DNA of 64,000 bases from Pluralibacter gergoviae ATCC 33028 = NBRC 105706 (GCF_001598855.1 NZ_BCZS01000002.1:1-64000); one strand, 5' to 3'; positions 32,791 through 45,694 are shown, counted from the stretch's first letter. Program-made: numbers and translations. The notes: generated by a model from the letters alone, not told the origin.

Positions 32791-33849
32791 TCAGTTGGTG
32801 GCCGGATACTCCTGCACCGTCACCTTCAGGGTTATCTTCTTGTCGTCGCGCATTACGACCACCGGGATCTCAGAGCCCGGGCGGATCTCGGCGACCTGAT
32901 CCATGGTTTCCAGCGCGGAAATGGCCGGTTTGCCGTTCACGGTGATAATCACGTCGTTAACCTGGATCCCCGCCTGCGCCGCCGGGCCGCCCGGGGCGAC
33001 ATCGTTAACCACGATGCCCTGGATCTGATCCAGCGCGCTGCTCTGAGTATGGAGCGGGGCGATTTCACGGCCGCTGATGCCGATATAGCCGCGGATCACC
33101 CGGCCATCGCGGATAAGTTTATCCATGATTTTCGTCGCCAGCTGGAACGGGATGGCAAAGCCGATACCTTCCGGCGTTTCCCCGTCATTGCTCTTGTCGA
33201 ACGACAGCGTGTTGATCCCCATCAGCTCGCCGAGCGAGTTTACCAGCGCGCCGCCGGAGTTGCCGTGGTTAATAGAGGCATCGGTTTGCAGGAAGTTCTG
33301 GCGCCCGGAAGGGTTCAGGCCGATACGGCCGGTGGCGCTGATAATGCCCTGGGTAATGGTCTGCCCGAGGTTGTAGGGGTTGCCGATAGCCAGCACCACA
33401 TCGCCGATGTGCGGCGTGCGCTTGGGATTGATCGGGATCGTCGGCAGGCCGCCGGTGGCGTTGATTTTCAGCACCGCCAGGTCGGTCAGGGTATCAGAGC
33501 CCACCAGCAGGGCTTCAAACACGCGTCCGTCCTGCAGGGCGACGATTATCTGGTCCGCATCGTTGATAACGTGCTTATTGGTAAGGATATAGCCGCGATC
33601 GTCCATAATCACGCCGGAGCCGAGGGTCAGCATATTGTGGCTGCTGTTATTCAGCGCCCGATTATAGACGTTCACGACCGCAGGCGCGGCGCGCTTCACC
33701 GCCTGATTGTAGCTGGCGGGCGATTCATCGGTGCTGTCATAGTGCGGTGACGACAGCGGATTGAGCTGGCGCAAAGAGGGCATGGTGGCCAACAGGATCG
33801 CGCTGACAATCAGACCGATAGCAATAGAACGAATAAGCTTTACGAGCAT
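32791..33849 (-). CDS. degS: Periplasmic stress-sensing protease DegS
   Basis: 352 residues (355 in E. coli). Membrane-anchored HtrA protease (span about 5-23) whose PDZ domain senses unassembled outer-membrane proteins; it then makes the first cut in RseA, activating sigma-E. The triad is His93, Asp123 and Ser198 (NHGNSGGAL), followed by one PDZ domain. The start at MLVKL is chosen over an upstream in-frame ATG because the membrane anchor begins there. It lies 89 bases after degQ. Confidence 0.96.
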   Translation of the reverse strand: MLVKLIRSIAIGLIVSAILLATMPSLRQLNPLSSPHYDSTDESPASYNQAVKRAAPAVVNVYNRALNNSSHNMLTLGSGVIMDDRGYILTNKHVINDADQIIVALQDGRVFEALLVGSDTLTDLAVLKINATGGLPTIPINPKRTPHIGDVVLAIGNPYNLGQTITQGIISATGRIGLNPSGRQNFLQTDASINHGNSGGALVNSLGELMGINTLSFDKSNDGETPEGIGFAIPFQLATKIMDKLIRDGRVIRGYIGISGREIAPLHTQSSALDQIQGIVVNDVAPGGPAAQAGIQVNDVIITVNGKPAISALETMDQVAEIRPGSEIPVVVMRDDKKITLKVTVQEYPATN

Positions 33850-33898
33850 GATGCAGTTATCACTGAGTGGGATTCTGGCGCAGCATACCATGAGTTGC

Positions 33899-33926
33899 GG
33901 GGACATCACACGCGGGTGATGTCCCC
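33899..33926 (-). repeat. Perfect hairpin between degQ and degS
   Basis: An 11-bp perfect inverted repeat, GGGGACATCAC (33899-33909) and GTGATGTCCCC (33916-33926), lies in the 89-base gap. No T-run follows on either strand. It may stabilise degQ mRNA or attenuate transcription into degS. Confidence 0.6.
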
Positions 33927-33938
33927 CTGTGAGCTGGC

Positions 33939-35312
33939 TTAGCGCAGCAGCAGATAGAGATTCTGATTTCCGCGCATAATGCTGAGGGCGATGACGTCGG
34001 GTTTGCCTTCCAGCACCTTGCGCATGTCGGCGAGGGTGCGGGTGCGCTGGCGGTTAATGCCGATAATGACGTCGTCTTTATGCAGGCCGCTCTGCGCCGC
34101 CGGACTCTGCGGCGCGACCTCTTCAACGCTGACGCCCGGCGTACCGTCCTTCATCTGGCCGTCGCTCAGCGCCGCGCCGCTGAGGGCAGGGGCCAGCTCT
34201 TCGGCAGAGGCGGTCGTGGAAGGGCTCTTATCCAGCGTGACCTCAACGTCAACCGGTTTACCCGCGCGCACCAGGCCGAGCTTCACTTTGGTGCCTGGGG
34301 CCGTGGTGGCAATACGCGAGCGCAGTTCGGCAAAGCTGCTGAGCATCTTGCCGTTGAGGCTGACGATCACGTCGCCCGACTGCACGCCGGCCTTCGCTGA
34401 ACCGGAGCCGGGTACCACTTCGCTAATAAAGGCTCCGCGCTGGACGTTCATCTTCATCGCGCTGGCGATATCGGCATTCATCTCCATGCCCCGTACGCCC
34501 AGCAGGCCGCGCTGCACTTCGCCGCTCTGCATAAGCTGATGAGCGAGGGTCATCGCCATGTTACTTGGAATGGCAAAGCCGATACCGATGCTGCCGCCGC
34601 CGGAGGCAAGGATCGCCGTGTTCATGCCGATCAGCTCGCCGTTGAGGTTAACCAGCGCGCCGCCGGAGTTGCCGCGGTTTATTGAGGCATCGGTCTGGAT
34701 AAAGTTCTCCAGCCCCTCAAGGTTCAGCCCGCTGCGCCCCAGCGCCGAGACGATCCCGGAGGTCGCAGTCTGGCCGAGACCGAACGGGTTGCCGACGGCC
34801 ACGGCGAAATCGCCGACCCGCAGCTTATCGGAGTCGGCGATGGCGATTTGCGTCAGGTGGTCAGCCTTCTGCAGCTGCAGCAGGGCAATATCGCTCTGCT
34901 CGTCGCTGCCGACCAGCCTGGCGGTAAATTCCCGGCCATCGTTAAGCAGGATGCTGATTTTCTGCGCGTCGCTGACGACGTGGTTGTTGGTCAGCACGTA
35001 GCCTTTGGCGGCGTCAATAATGATACCCGAGCCCAGACCTTCAAACGGCTGAGGCGCCGCATTGGGGGCCGCACCGCCAAAGAAACGCTTCAGTTCATCG
35101 GGAACCTGGGGGCCGGCGTCAGGTGCCGCGCTGCCCTCCACCTGCACGCTGACCACGGCAGGCAGCACTTTCGCCAGCATCGGAGCCAGGCTCGGCATCG
35201 GCGGCTGGCCGGGGATCTGTGCGGGGAGGGAAGCGAACGCCGGCGCAGCGGCGCCAGATAACAGTCCAATGCTTAATGCCATCGCACGCAGTAAGGGGGT
35301 CTTATTTTTCAT
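33939..35312 (-). CDS. degQ: Periplasmic serine endoprotease DegQ
   Basis: 457 residues (455 in E. coli). Signal peptide with cleavage after AFA (about residue 27), a trypsin-like domain with His111, Asp141 and Ser216 (NRGNSGGAL), and two PDZ domains. It is a cage-forming HtrA protease and chaperone that clears misfolded periplasmic proteins. Upstream of degS in the same orientation. Confidence 0.97.
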   Translation of the reverse strand: MKNKTPLLRAMALSIGLLSGAAAPAFASLPAQIPGQPPMPSLAPMLAKVLPAVVSVQVEGSAAPDAGPQVPDELKRFFGGAAPNAAPQPFEGLGSGIIIDAAKGYVLTNNHVVSDAQKISILLNDGREFTARLVGSDEQSDIALLQLQKADHLTQIAIADSDKLRVGDFAVAVGNPFGLGQTATSGIVSALGRSGLNLEGLENFIQTDASINRGNSGGALVNLNGELIGMNTAILASGGGSIGIGFAIPSNMAMTLAHQLMQSGEVQRGLLGVRGMEMNADIASAMKMNVQRGAFISEVVPGSGSAKAGVQSGDVIVSLNGKMLSSFAELRSRIATTAPGTKVKLGLVRAGKPVDVEVTLDKSPSTTASAEELAPALSGAALSDGQMKDGTPGVSVEEVAPQSPAAQSGLHKDDVIIGINRQRTRTLADMRKVLEGKPDVIALSIMRGNQNLYLLLR

Positions 35313-35409
35313 TGATACGCCTCTAAGGGCTGGATGTATAAATGAATGATAGCCGGGATAAGGAAGGAGACACAGGCGCTATGCGTGCGCCCGTGGTTTT
35401 TTTAGCGAA

Positions 35410-35808
35410 TTATTCGCGATGCGCGCCGCCGCGCAGCAGGCCGGATGCGCCTTCTGAATAGTCGCGCGGCATCTGCACCGGCGCCTGATCGTTGCCAGCT
35501 TCGGATTCGGCAAGGCGATTGCGGAACGGATTGCTCTCGGCGCTCAGTTCGGGCAGCAGGCTGCTGGAGCTTTTCGCCATGTGCTGATACAGCTGGCGGT
35601 AGTCGTGGGCCATGTTATCGAGAAGTTCGGCGCTCTGGGCAAAATGGCTGACCAGCTCTTCGCGATACTCTTCCAGTTCTGCTTTGTTCTTTTCAAGTTC
35701 GTACTGCAGGGCCTGCTGCTGGCGTAACTTGCGGTTACCAAAGCGCATTGCGACGGCACCGATGATGATACCGACGACTAAACCAATTAGCGCATATTCC
35801 CAGGTCAT
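35410..35808 (-). CDS. zapG: Cell-division and envelope factor ZapG (YhcB)
   Basis: 132 residues, the E. coli length. One N-terminal membrane span (about 4-22, ALIGLVVGIIIGAVAMRFG) then a long cytoplasmic coiled coil (25-90, QQQALQYELEKNKAELEEYREEL) and a disordered tail; DUF1043. It associates with divisome and elongasome proteins and affects cell width and phospholipid balance. The start at MTWEY is fixed by homology. Confidence 0.94.
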   Translation of the reverse strand: MTWEYALIGLVVGIIIGAVAMRFGNRKLRQQQALQYELEKNKAELEEYREELVSHFAQSAELLDNMAHDYRQLYQHMAKSSSSLLPELSAESNPFRNRLAESEAGNDQAPVQMPRDYSEGASGLLRGGAHRE

Positions 35809-36002
35809 GAACTTCTCCCGTTGTTTTGTGATTCCGTAGGGTTGGCAGTAAGGCTCATCGCCCGCGCCTGATGATAATGCCACTATAACCGCTATTTCTG
35901 TAGAAGTGGAATCCCGGGCGCACATCGCGTAGTGTAGAACGGCTTTTTTTTCGACATATTATGAACGGCCACCTGCGGTTTTTCAGGACATAACAACACG
36001 CT

Positions 36003-37136
36003 ATGCAAAGCATGACGCCATCATCGCAATATCTTCAGGCCCTCCGCGAGGGCAGCCACCAGCCCGACGACGTCCAGCGCGATGCCGTCTCCCGGCTCGA
36101 CGCCATCTATCAGCAGCTGGTCGCCCGGCCAGAGCCGCAGAGCAGCCCCGCCGGCGGCCTGCGGGCAACTTTCAGCAAGCTGCTGGGCAAAAAGGAAGCG
36201 CCTGCCGCCGCGCCGCCCGTGCGCGGTCTCTATATGTGGGGCGGCGTCGGGCGCGGCAAGACCTGGCTGATGGACATGTTCTATCAGAGCCTTCCGGGCA
36301 GCCGTAAACAGCGCCTGCACTTCCACCGCTTTATGCTGCGGGTGCACGAGGAGCTGACCGCCCTGCAGGGCCACAGCGATCCGCTGGAGATCATCGCCGA
36401 TACCTTCAAGGCGGAAACGGACGTGCTCTGCTTTGACGAATTTTTTGTTTCCGACATCACCGACGCTATGCTGCTGGGCGGCCTGATGAAGGCGCTGTTC
36501 GCCCGGGGTATTACCCTGGTGGCCACCTCGAACATTCCGCCCGATGAGCTATACCGCAACGGTCTGCAGCGCGCGCGCTTTCTGCCGGCGATTGAGGCGA
36601 TTAAGGCCCACTGCGATATCATGAACGTCGATGCCGGTATCGACTATCGCCTGCGCACGTTGACCCAGGCGCACCTCTGGCTATCGCCCCTTAACGCCGA
36701 GACGCAGCAGCAGATGGAGAAGCTGTGGCTGGCCCTGGCAGGTGCGCCGCGCGGGGAAAATCCGCCGGTGCTGGAGGTCAATCACCGGCCGCTGGCGACG
36801 CTGGGGGCTGAAAATCAGACCCTGGCGGTCTCCTTTACTACGCTGTGCGCGGAGGCGCGCAGCCAGCATGACTATATTGCGCTTTCCCGCCTCTACAGCG
36901 CCGTCATGCTGTTCGACGTCCCGGTGATGACGCCGCTGATGGAGAGCGAAGCGCGGCGTTTTATTGCGCTGGTGGATGAGTTTTACGAGCGCCACGTGAA
37001 GCTTGCGGTCAGCGCCGCTGCGCCGCTGTACAGCATTTATCAGGGGGAGCGGCTGAAGTTTGAATTCCAGCGCTGCCTGTCGCGTCTGCAGGAGATGCAG
37101 AGCGAGGAGTACCTCAAGCGCGAGCATATGCCCTAG
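36003..37136 (+). CDS. zapE: Cell-division ATPase ZapE
   Basis: 377 residues (375 in E. coli). AFG1-like AAA ATPase that binds FtsZ and is needed for division under heat or low oxygen. Walker A GGVGRGKT at 80-87 and Walker B VLCFDEFF at 141-148, with sensor 1 in LVATSN. The second half (GIDYRLRTL onwards) is typical of the family. It is divergent from zapG over a 194-base gap. Confidence 0.96.
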   Translation: MQSMTPSSQYLQALREGSHQPDDVQRDAVSRLDAIYQQLVARPEPQSSPAGGLRATFSKLLGKKEAPAAAPPVRGLYMWGGVGRGKTWLMDMFYQSLPGSRKQRLHFHRFMLRVHEELTALQGHSDPLEIIADTFKAETDVLCFDEFFVSDITDAMLLGGLMKALFARGITLVATSNIPPDELYRNGLQRARFLPAIEAIKAHCDIMNVDAGIDYRLRTLTQAHLWLSPLNAETQQQMEKLWLALAGAPRGENPPVLEVNHRPLATLGAENQTLAVSFTTLCAEARSQHDYIALSRLYSAVMLFDVPVMTPLMESEARRFIALVDEFYERHVKLAVSAAAPLYSIYQGERLKFEFQRCLSRLQEMQSEEYLKREHMP

Positions 37137-37174
37137 GTTAAAGCGCCGCTCTGCAACAGAAGCGGGGATTTGCA

Positions 37175-37207
37175 CCCTCTCCCCGTGGGAGAGGGGCGGG
37201 GTGAGGG
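37175..37207. repeat. Intergenic palindromic repeat element
   Basis: A 9-bp perfect stem, CCCTCTCCC (37175-37183) and GGGAGAGGG (37187-37195), followed by GCGGGGTGAGGG. This is the common CCCTCTCCC...GGTGAGGG-type palindrome scattered between genes of GC-rich enterobacteria and other gammaproteobacteria. It lies 38 bases after zapE. Confidence 0.75.
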
Positions 37208-37261
37208 CATCCGTCGATACCGCCCGCCAAAAAAGGGGTCGATCTTTAACCCCGACTTCTC

Positions 37262-37855
<594 letters not shown>

Positions 37856-37867
37856 TCGGGATTATAG

Positions 37868-38263
<396 letters not shown>

Positions 38264-38293
38264 TTGTTTTCTGCTCAGGCAGAACAATTGGCC

Positions 38294-38320
38294 AAAAAGC
38301 CCGCTTCGGCGGGTTTTTTT
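38294..38320 (+). terminator. Terminator of rplM-rpsI
   Basis: CCCGC-TTCG-GCGGG stem (38300-38313) flanked by A- and T-runs, with seven T after the stem. Confidence 0.92.
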
Positions 38321-38518
38321 ATGGATAAATTCTGCCTTATCCACAGCTACTGTCCCTGTTTTTACTCCTTTTTCGGTATTTCCTACATCCCTTCACCACA
38401 AAGGCCGTAAAATCTGGTAAACTATCATCCAATTTTCTGCCCAAATGCCGGTGATAGCTCATTTTTTGTCGCGTAAACGGACGAAATACGCTTTCGGCAG
38501 GTGGGCCTAAAACATCTG

Positions 38519-38539
38519 GCTGGCCACGCCGTGGCCGGC
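38519..38539 (+). repeat. Strong hairpin in the sspA leader
   Basis: GCTGGCCAC (38519-38527) pairs with GTGGCCGGC (38531-38539) around a three-base loop, 35 bases before the sspA ATG. There is no T-run, so it is unlikely to be a terminator; a translational or stability role is possible. Confidence 0.55.
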
Positions 38540-38574
38540 AGCAGTACAAATTCTGAATATACCTGGAGGTTTTC

Positions 38575-39213
38575 ATGGCTGTCGCTGCCAACAAACGTTC
38601 GGTAATGACGCTGTTTTCTGGTCCTACTGACATCTATAGCCATCAGGTCCGCATTGTGCTGGCCGAAAAAGGTGTCAGCTTTGAGATAGAGCACGTGGAG
38701 AAGGACAATCCACCGCAGGATCTGATTGACCTCAACCCGAATCAAAGCGTGCCGACCCTGGTGGATCGTGAGCTGACCCTGTGGGAATCCCGCATCATCA
38801 TGGAGTACCTCGATGAGCGCTTCCCGCACCCGCCGCTGATGCCGGTTTATCCGGTTGCGCGCGGCGAAAGCCGCCTGTACATGCAGCGCATCGAGAAAGA
38901 CTGGTACACGCTGTTGAATACCGTTGAGAACGGTACTGCTGCACAGGCCGATGCCGCCCGCAAGCAGCTGCGCGAAGAGCTGCTGGCCATTGCGCCGGTC
39001 TTCACGCAGAAGCCGTACTTCCTGAGCGATGAGTTCAGTCTCGTTGACTGCTACCTGGCGCCGCTGCTGTGGCGTCTGCCGGTCATGGGTATTGAGCTGG
39101 TTGGCGCCGGTTCGAAGGAGCTGAAGGCCTACATGACGCGCGTCTTTGAGCGTGACTCCTTCCTCGCCTCCCTGACGGAAGCCGAGCGCGAAATGCGCCT
39201 GGGCCGGGGTTAA
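38575..39213 (+). CDS. sspA: Stringent starvation protein A
   Basis: 212 residues, the E. coli length. GST-fold protein without transferase activity that binds RNA polymerase-sigma70 and changes promoter choice in stationary phase and acid stress; required for P1 late transcription. Thioredoxin-like N-terminal domain (SVMTLFSGPTDIYSHQVRIVL) and helical C-terminal domain. CCTGGAGG precedes the ATG. First gene of sspAB. Confidence 0.97.
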   Translation: MAVAANKRSVMTLFSGPTDIYSHQVRIVLAEKGVSFEIEHVEKDNPPQDLIDLNPNQSVPTLVDRELTLWESRIIMEYLDERFPHPPLMPVYPVARGESRLYMQRIEKDWYTLLNTVENGTAAQADAARKQLREELLAIAPVFTQKPYFLSDEFSLVDCYLAPLLWRLPVMGIELVGAGSKELKAYMTRVFERDSFLASLTEAEREMRLGRG

Positions 39214-39217
39214 CGCC

Positions 39218-39718
39218 ATGGACGTGTCACAGTTGACGCCCCGTCGCCCTTATCTGCTGCGGGCATTCTATGAGTGGCTGCTGGACAACCAGCTTACGCC
39301 GCATCTGGTGGTTGACGTGACGCTGCCAGATGTACGCGTCCCTATGGAGTACGCCCGCGACGGGCAGATTGTCCTGAACATCGCGCCGCGCGCGGTAGGC
39401 AACCTTGAGCTGTCTAACGACGAGGTGCGCTTCAGCGCGCGCTTCGGCGGCGTGCCGCGCCAGGTATCGGTGCCGCTGGCTGCCGTACTGGCGATATACG
39501 CGCGCGAGAACGGCGCCGGTACGATGTTTGAGCCGGAGGCGGCCTACGACGAAGACGCCGTTCAGGTGAATGACGGCGACGCCGGGCAGGACAGCGCTGA
39601 ACCCGAAACCGTGATGTCGGTTATTGACGGCGATAAGCCTGATAGCGACGACGACCACGATCCGGATGATACGCCGCCGCCGCGCGGCGGTCGTCCGGCG
39701 CTGCGGGTCGTGAAGTAA
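39218..39718 (+). CDS. sspB: ClpXP specificity adaptor SspB
   Basis: 166 residues (165 in E. coli). It binds the ssrA degradation tag and the N-terminal domain of RseA and delivers them to ClpXP. A compact N-terminal domain (about 1-110) is followed by an acidic flexible linker and the conserved C-terminal ClpX-binding peptide (RGGRPALRVVK). It starts four bases after sspA, in one operon. Confidence 0.96.
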   Translation: MDVSQLTPRRPYLLRAFYEWLLDNQLTPHLVVDVTLPDVRVPMEYARDGQIVLNIAPRAVGNLELSNDEVRFSARFGGVPRQVSVPLAAVLAIYARENGAGTMFEPEAAYDEDAVQVNDGDAGQDSAEPETVMSVIDGDKPDSDDDHDPDDTPPPRGGRPALRVVK

Positions 39719-39741
39719 AGCCCGCCAGCAACAGGAAAATG

Positions 39742-39776
39742 AAAAGGCCCGGCTGCTGATGCACGCCGGGCCTTTT
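39742..39776. terminator. Bidirectional terminator between sspB and gltD
   Basis: An 11-bp stem, AAAAGGCCCGG (39742-39752) and CCGGGCCTTTT (39766-39776), serves both convergent operons. Confidence 0.9.
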
Positions 39777-39805
39777 TGATCCGCCGCGTTCGCGGCGGCG
39801 TCAGA

Positions 39806-41233
<1,428 letters not shown>

Positions 41234-44200
41234 TTACTGCGCCTGCACGCGCAGCTCTGCTGCGCTGCGACTACGGTGACCCAACAGTGCTTTGACATCG
41301 CTGGACTTCGGCTTAACCAGTGCGAATTTCGCAGAGAACTCCGGCCATCTGGCGAGGATCTCTTCCCCGCGCTGGGAGCCGGTGAGCTGTACGTGCTCAA
41401 CGATCAGCCCGCGCAGATGCTCCTCATGGATAGCCAGCGAATCGACGTACAGCATCTCCACCAGCTCCGGGTTAACGCGCTTGCGGAATTCGCCGTCTTC
41501 GTCGAGTACGTAGGCAAAGCCTCCGGTCATCCCCGCGCCGAAGTTGACGCCGGTTTTGCCGATCACGCAGACGATGCCGCCGGTCATATATTCACAGCCG
41601 TTGTCGCCGATGCCTTCCACCACGGTGATGGCGCCAGAGTTGCGCACGCCGAAGCGTTCGCCCGCCCGGCCCGCGGCGTACAGGCGGCCGCCGGTGGCGC
41701 CGTACAGACAGGTATTACCGATGATTACGGCTTCGTGGCTGCGGTAGGCGGAGCCCAGCGGCGGACGAATGGCGATAAGGCCTCCCGCCATCCCTTTGCC
41801 GACGTAGTCGTTGGCATCGCCGGTCAGGTGCAGCTCCACGCCGCCGGCGTTCCAGACGCCGAAGCTCTGGCCCGCGGTGCCGCTGAAATATGCCTTGATC
41901 GGGTCGGACGCCAGGCCCTGATCGCCGTGGGTGCGGGCGATATAGCCGGAGAGCGACGCGCCGACGGAGCGATCGGTGTTGCGGATATCAAACCAGAAGG
42001 TTTTGCTCTGCCGCTCGTCCACGAAGGGCTTCGCCTGCTGTAGCAGCTGGGCGTTGAGCACCCCGTTGTCGAACGGCGGGTTGTTCTCGGTGCAGTAGAG
42101 CGCCTTGCCTTCGTGCGGCGTGGCGGTCTCCAGCAGTTTGCTCAGGTTAAGCTTCTGCTGTCTGGCGGTGAAGCCCTCCAGCTCCTTGAGCAGGTCGGTG
42201 CGGCCAATCAGATCCACCAGCCGCTTAACGCCGAGCTGCGCCATCAGCTCGCGGGTTTCGCGGGCGATAAATTCAAAGTAGTTAGTCACTTTGAACGGCA
42301 GGCCGTGGTAGTGGTTCTTACGCAGCTTGTCATCCTGGGTTGCTACGCCGGTCGCGCAGTTGTTCAGGTGGCAGATGCGCAGGTATTTACAGCCCAGCGC
42401 CACCATTGGGCCGGTGCCGAAGCCGAAGCTCTCCGCGCCGAGGATCGCCGCCTTGATGATATCGACGCCGGTCTTCAGACCGCCGTCCACCTGCAGACGG
42501 ATTTTGTGGCGCAGACCGTTGGCCACCAGCGCCTGCTGGGTTTCCACCAGGCCCAGCTCCCACGGGCAGCCCGCGTACTTCACCGAGGTCAGCGGGCTGG
42601 CGCCGGTGCCGCCGTCGTAGCCGGCAATGGTAATCAGGTCGGCGTAGGCTTTCGCCACACCGGTGGCGATGGTGCCGACGCCCGGCTCGGACACCAGCTT
42701 CACGGAGATAAGCGCCTGCGGATTGACCTGCTTGAGGTCGAAAATCAGCTGCGCCAGATCCTCAATCGAGTAGATATCGTGGTGCGGCGGCGGTGAAATC
42801 AGCGTTACGCCCGGCACCGAGTAGCGCAGCTTCGCGATGTACGGCGTCACTTTGTCGCCGGGCAGCTGGCCGCCCTCGCCGGGCTTCGCGCCCTGGGCCA
42901 CTTTAATCTGGATAACGTCGGCATTCACCAGATAAGCCGGCGTCACGCCGAAGCGGCCGGAGGCGACCTGCTTGATGCGCGACACTTTGTTGGTGCCGTA
43001 GCGGGCCGGATCTTCGCCGCCTTCGCCGGAGTTGGAGTTGCCGCCGATGCCGTTCATCGCCTCGGCCAGCGCTTCGTGGGCCTCCGGGCTGAGGGCGCCG
43101 ATGGACATCGCCGCCGTATCAAAGCGTTTGAACAGTTCCTGCGCCGGTTCGACGTCGTCGATGCTGACCGCAGTATCGCCCGGGTTAATGGCGAGCAGAT
43201 CGCGCAGGGTGGCCGCCGGACGCTCGTTGACCAGCGCGGCGTACTCCTGATAGTCGGCGTACTCGCCGCTCTGCACCGCTTTCTGCAGGGTGCGCACCAC
43301 GTCCGGGTTGTAGGCGTGGTATTCGCCGCCGTGGACGTACTTGAGCAGGCCGCCCTGAGAGAGCGGTTTGCGCACCAGCCACGCCAGGCGGGAGAGGTTC
43401 TGCAGATCCTGCTGGAAGTCCTCAAAGCCGGCGCCGCCGATGCGGCTGACCACGCCCTGGAAGCAGAGGTCGGAGACGTCATCGTGCAGGCCCACCGCTT
43501 CGAACAGCTTCGAGCAGCGGTAGGAGGCGATGGTCGAGATGCCCATTTTGGACATGATTTTGTACAGGCCCTTGTTGATACCGTTGCGATAGTTCAGCAT
43601 CACCTGGCGGTAGGCTTTTTCAATCACTTTGCCGTCGACCAGCTTGGCCAGGGTCTCATAGGCCAGGTAGGGGTAGATAGCGGTGGCGCCAAAGCCCAGC
43701 AGTACGGCGAAGTGGTGCGGATCGCGGGCGCTGGCGGTCTCAACGATGATGTTGGCATCGCAGCGCAGGTTTTTATCCACCAGCCGGGTCTGGATGGCGC
43801 CCACCGCCATCGGCGCGGGCACCGGCAGGCGGTTTTTGGCAATATTGCGGTCGGAGAGCACCAGCAGCACCGTGCCGTCGCGCACCATCTGCTCGGCTTT
43901 ATCGCACAGCGCTCTCACCGTCTCTTCCAGCGTCGCTTCGCCAGCGTCGAAGGTAATGTCCAGCGTATCGGCGCGGTAGTGCTCATCTTCAATGGTGGTC
44001 AGCTGCTTAAAGTCGGAGTAGAGCAGGATAGGCGACTTAAAGCTCAGGCGGTGCGCCTGGCCTTCCGCTTCGCAGAAGACGTTCATTTCGCGGCCGATGC
44101 TGGTGGCCAGCGACATCACGTGGGCTTCGCGCAGCGGATCGATCGGCGGGTTAGTCACCTGGGCGAACTGCTGGCGGAAGTAGTCATAGATGATACGCGG

Positions 44201-45694
44201 CTGGCTGGAGAGCACGGCAAACGGCGTGTCGTCGCCCATTGAGCCGACTGCCTCCTGGCCGTTTTCGCCCAGCACGCGGATCACCGTATCCAGCTCTTCC
44301 GAGCTGTAGGCAAACTGTTTCTGGTAGCTGGCGAGGGTATCATCATCCATCTCGCGGCTGCCGACCTCGGCGTCTGACAGATCTTCAAACGGCACCAGGC
44401 GGCGGACGTTGCGCTCCATCCACTCTTTGTACGGGTGGCGGATCTTCAGATCGTAGTCGGTTTCAGCGGAGTGCAGAATGCGGCCGACGCGGGTGTCGAT
44501 AACCATCAGCTCGCCCGGGCCGACGCGGCCTTTCTCTACCACTTCGTCCGGCTGGTAGTCCCAGATGCCCACTTCGGAGGCGCAGGTGATCAGCTTGTCT
44601 TTGGTGATGACGTAGCGCGCCGGGCGCAGGCCGTTGCGGTCAAGGTTACAGGCGGCGTAGCGGCCGTCCGACATCACGATGCCCGCAGGACCGTCCCACG
44701 GCTCCATGTGCATGGAGTTAAAGTCGAAGAAGGCGCGCAGATCCGGGTCCATATCCGGGTTGTTCTGCCAGGCAGGCGGCACCAGCAGGCGCATGGCGCG
44801 CACGATATCCATCCCGCCCGCCAGCAGCAGCTCCAGCATGTTATCCATGGAGCTTGAGTCGGAGCCGGTTTCGTTGACGAACGGCGCGGCGTCGTGCAGA
44901 TCGGGGATCAGCGGCGTCTGGAACTTATAGGTGCGGGCGCGGGCCCACTGGCGGTTGCCGGTGATGGTGTTGATCTCGCCGTTGTGCGCCAGGTAGCGGA
45001 ACGGCTGGGCCAGCGGCCAGCGCGGTACGGTATTGGTGGAGAAGCGCTGGTGGAACAGGCAGATGGCCGATTCCAGACGCAGGTCCGCGAGGTCCAGGTA
45101 GAAGCGCGGCAGATCCGCCGGCATACACAGACCTTTATAGATATTAATCAGGTTCGACAGGCTGCAGACGTAGAACTCTTTATCGTCCAGCAGGCGCTTT
45201 TCGATGCGGCGGCGGGCGATAAACAGGCGGCGCTCCATATCGCGCGGGCGCCAGCCTGCCGGGGCGTTAACGAAGATCTGCTCAATGCGCGGCAGCGAGG
45301 AGAGGGCCACTTCACCCAGTACACCCTCATTGGTCGGGACATCGCGCCAGCCGGCAATCGACAGCGTTTCGCGCTGCAGCTCTTCTTCCACCACTTTACG
45401 GGCGGCGCTGGCCAGGGCGGTGTCCTTATTCAGGAACAGCATCCCGACCGCGTAGTTTTTGGCTAAGCGCCAGCCGCGCTCTTCGGCGACCATGCGGAAG
45501 AAGCGATCGGGTTTTTGCAGCAGCAGGCCGCAGCCGTCGCCGGTTTTACCGTCGGCCAGGATCGCTCCGCGATGCTGCATACGCGCCAGCGCGTGGATCG
45601 CAGTACGCACAACCTTGTGGCTAGGTTCGCCTTCTATGTGGGCGATCAGGCCGAAACCACAGTTATCTCTCTCAAGAGACTTATCGTACAACAT
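41234..45694 (-). CDS. gltB: Glutamate synthase (NADPH) large subunit
   Basis: 1486 residues. Converts glutamine and 2-oxoglutarate to two glutamates, the main route of ammonium assimilation when nitrogen is scarce. It begins [15 protein letters not shown]: the N-terminal Cys, exposed after removal of a short propeptide, is the glutaminase nucleophile. Central and FMN domains follow, with the 3Fe-4S cysteines in [19 protein letters not shown] and a C-terminal beta-helix ([15 protein letters not shown]). Expression in relatives is controlled by Lrp, and a long regulatory gap lies upstream. Confidence 0.98.
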   Translation of the reverse strand: MLYDKSLERDNCGFGLIAHIEGEPSHKVVRTAIHALARMQHRGAILADGKTGDGCGLLLQKPDRFFRMVAEERGWRLAKNYAVGMLFLNKDTALASAARKVVEEELQRETLSIAGWRDVPTNEGVLGEVALSSLPRIEQIFVNAPAGWRPRDMERRLFIARRRIEKRLLDDKEFYVCSLSNLINIYKGLCMPADLPRFYLDLADLRLESAICLFHQRFSTNTVPRWPLAQPFRYLAHNGEINTITGNRQWARARTYKFQTPLIPDLHDAAPFVNETGSDSSSMDNMLELLLAGGMDIVRAMRLLVPPAWQNNPDMDPDLRAFFDFNSMHMEPWDGPAGIVMSDGRYAACNLDRNGLRPARYVITKDKLITCASEVGIWDYQPDEVVEKGRVGPGELMVIDTRVGRILHSAETDYDLKIRHPYKEWMERNVRRLVPFEDLSDAEVGSREMDDDTLASYQKQFAYSSEELDTVIRVLGENGQEAVGSMGDDTPFAVLSSQPRIIYDYFRQQFAQVTNPPIDPLREAHVMSLATSIGREMNVFCEAEGQAHRLSFKSPILLYSDFKQLTTIEDEHYRADTLDITFDAGEATLEETVRALCDKAEQMVRDGTVLLVLSDRNIAKNRLPVPAPMAVGAIQTRLVDKNLRCDANIIVETASARDPHHFAVLLGFGATAIYPYLAYETLAKLVDGKVIEKAYRQVMLNYRNGINKGLYKIMSKMGISTIASYRCSKLFEAVGLHDDVSDLCFQGVVSRIGGAGFEDFQQDLQNLSRLAWLVRKPLSQGGLLKYVHGGEYHAYNPDVVRTLQKAVQSGEYADYQEYAALVNERPAATLRDLLAINPGDTAVSIDDVEPAQELFKRFDTAAMSIGALSPEAHEALAEAMNGIGGNSNSGEGGEDPARYGTNKVSRIKQVASGRFGVTPAYLVNADVIQIKVAQGAKPGEGGQLPGDKVTPYIAKLRYSVPGVTLISPPPHHDIYSIEDLAQLIFDLKQVNPQALISVKLVSEPGVGTIATGVAKAYADLITIAGYDGGTGASPLTSVKYAGCPWELGLVETQQALVANGLRHKIRLQVDGGLKTGVDIIKAAILGAESFGFGTGPMVALGCKYLRICHLNNCATGVATQDDKLRKNHYHGLPFKVTNYFEFIARETRELMAQLGVKRLVDLIGRTDLLKELEGFTARQQKLNLSKLLETATPHEGKALYCTENNPPFDNGVLNAQLLQQAKPFVDERQSKTFWFDIRNTDRSVGASLSGYIARTHGDQGLASDPIKAYFSGTAGQSFGVWNAGGVELHLTGDANDYVGKGMAGGLIAIRPPLGSAYRSHEAVIIGNTCLYGATGGRLYAAGRAGERFGVRNSGAITVVEGIGDNGCEYMTGGIVCVIGKTGVNFGAGMTGGFAYVLDEDGEFRKRVNPELVEMLYVDSLAIHEEHLRGLIVEHVQLTGSQRGEEILARWPEFSAKFALVKPKSSDVKALLGHRSRSAAELRVQAQ

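Larger units (their letters stand above)
38264..38574 (+). other. Gap between rpsI and sspA
   Basis: 311 bases without a gene. It holds an imperfect TTGTT...AACAA hairpin just after rpsI (38263-38288), the rpsI terminator (38294-38320), a TAAACT -10 candidate for sspA (38418-38423) with a weak -35, and a strong hairpin in the sspA leader (38519-38539). Confidence 0.6.
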
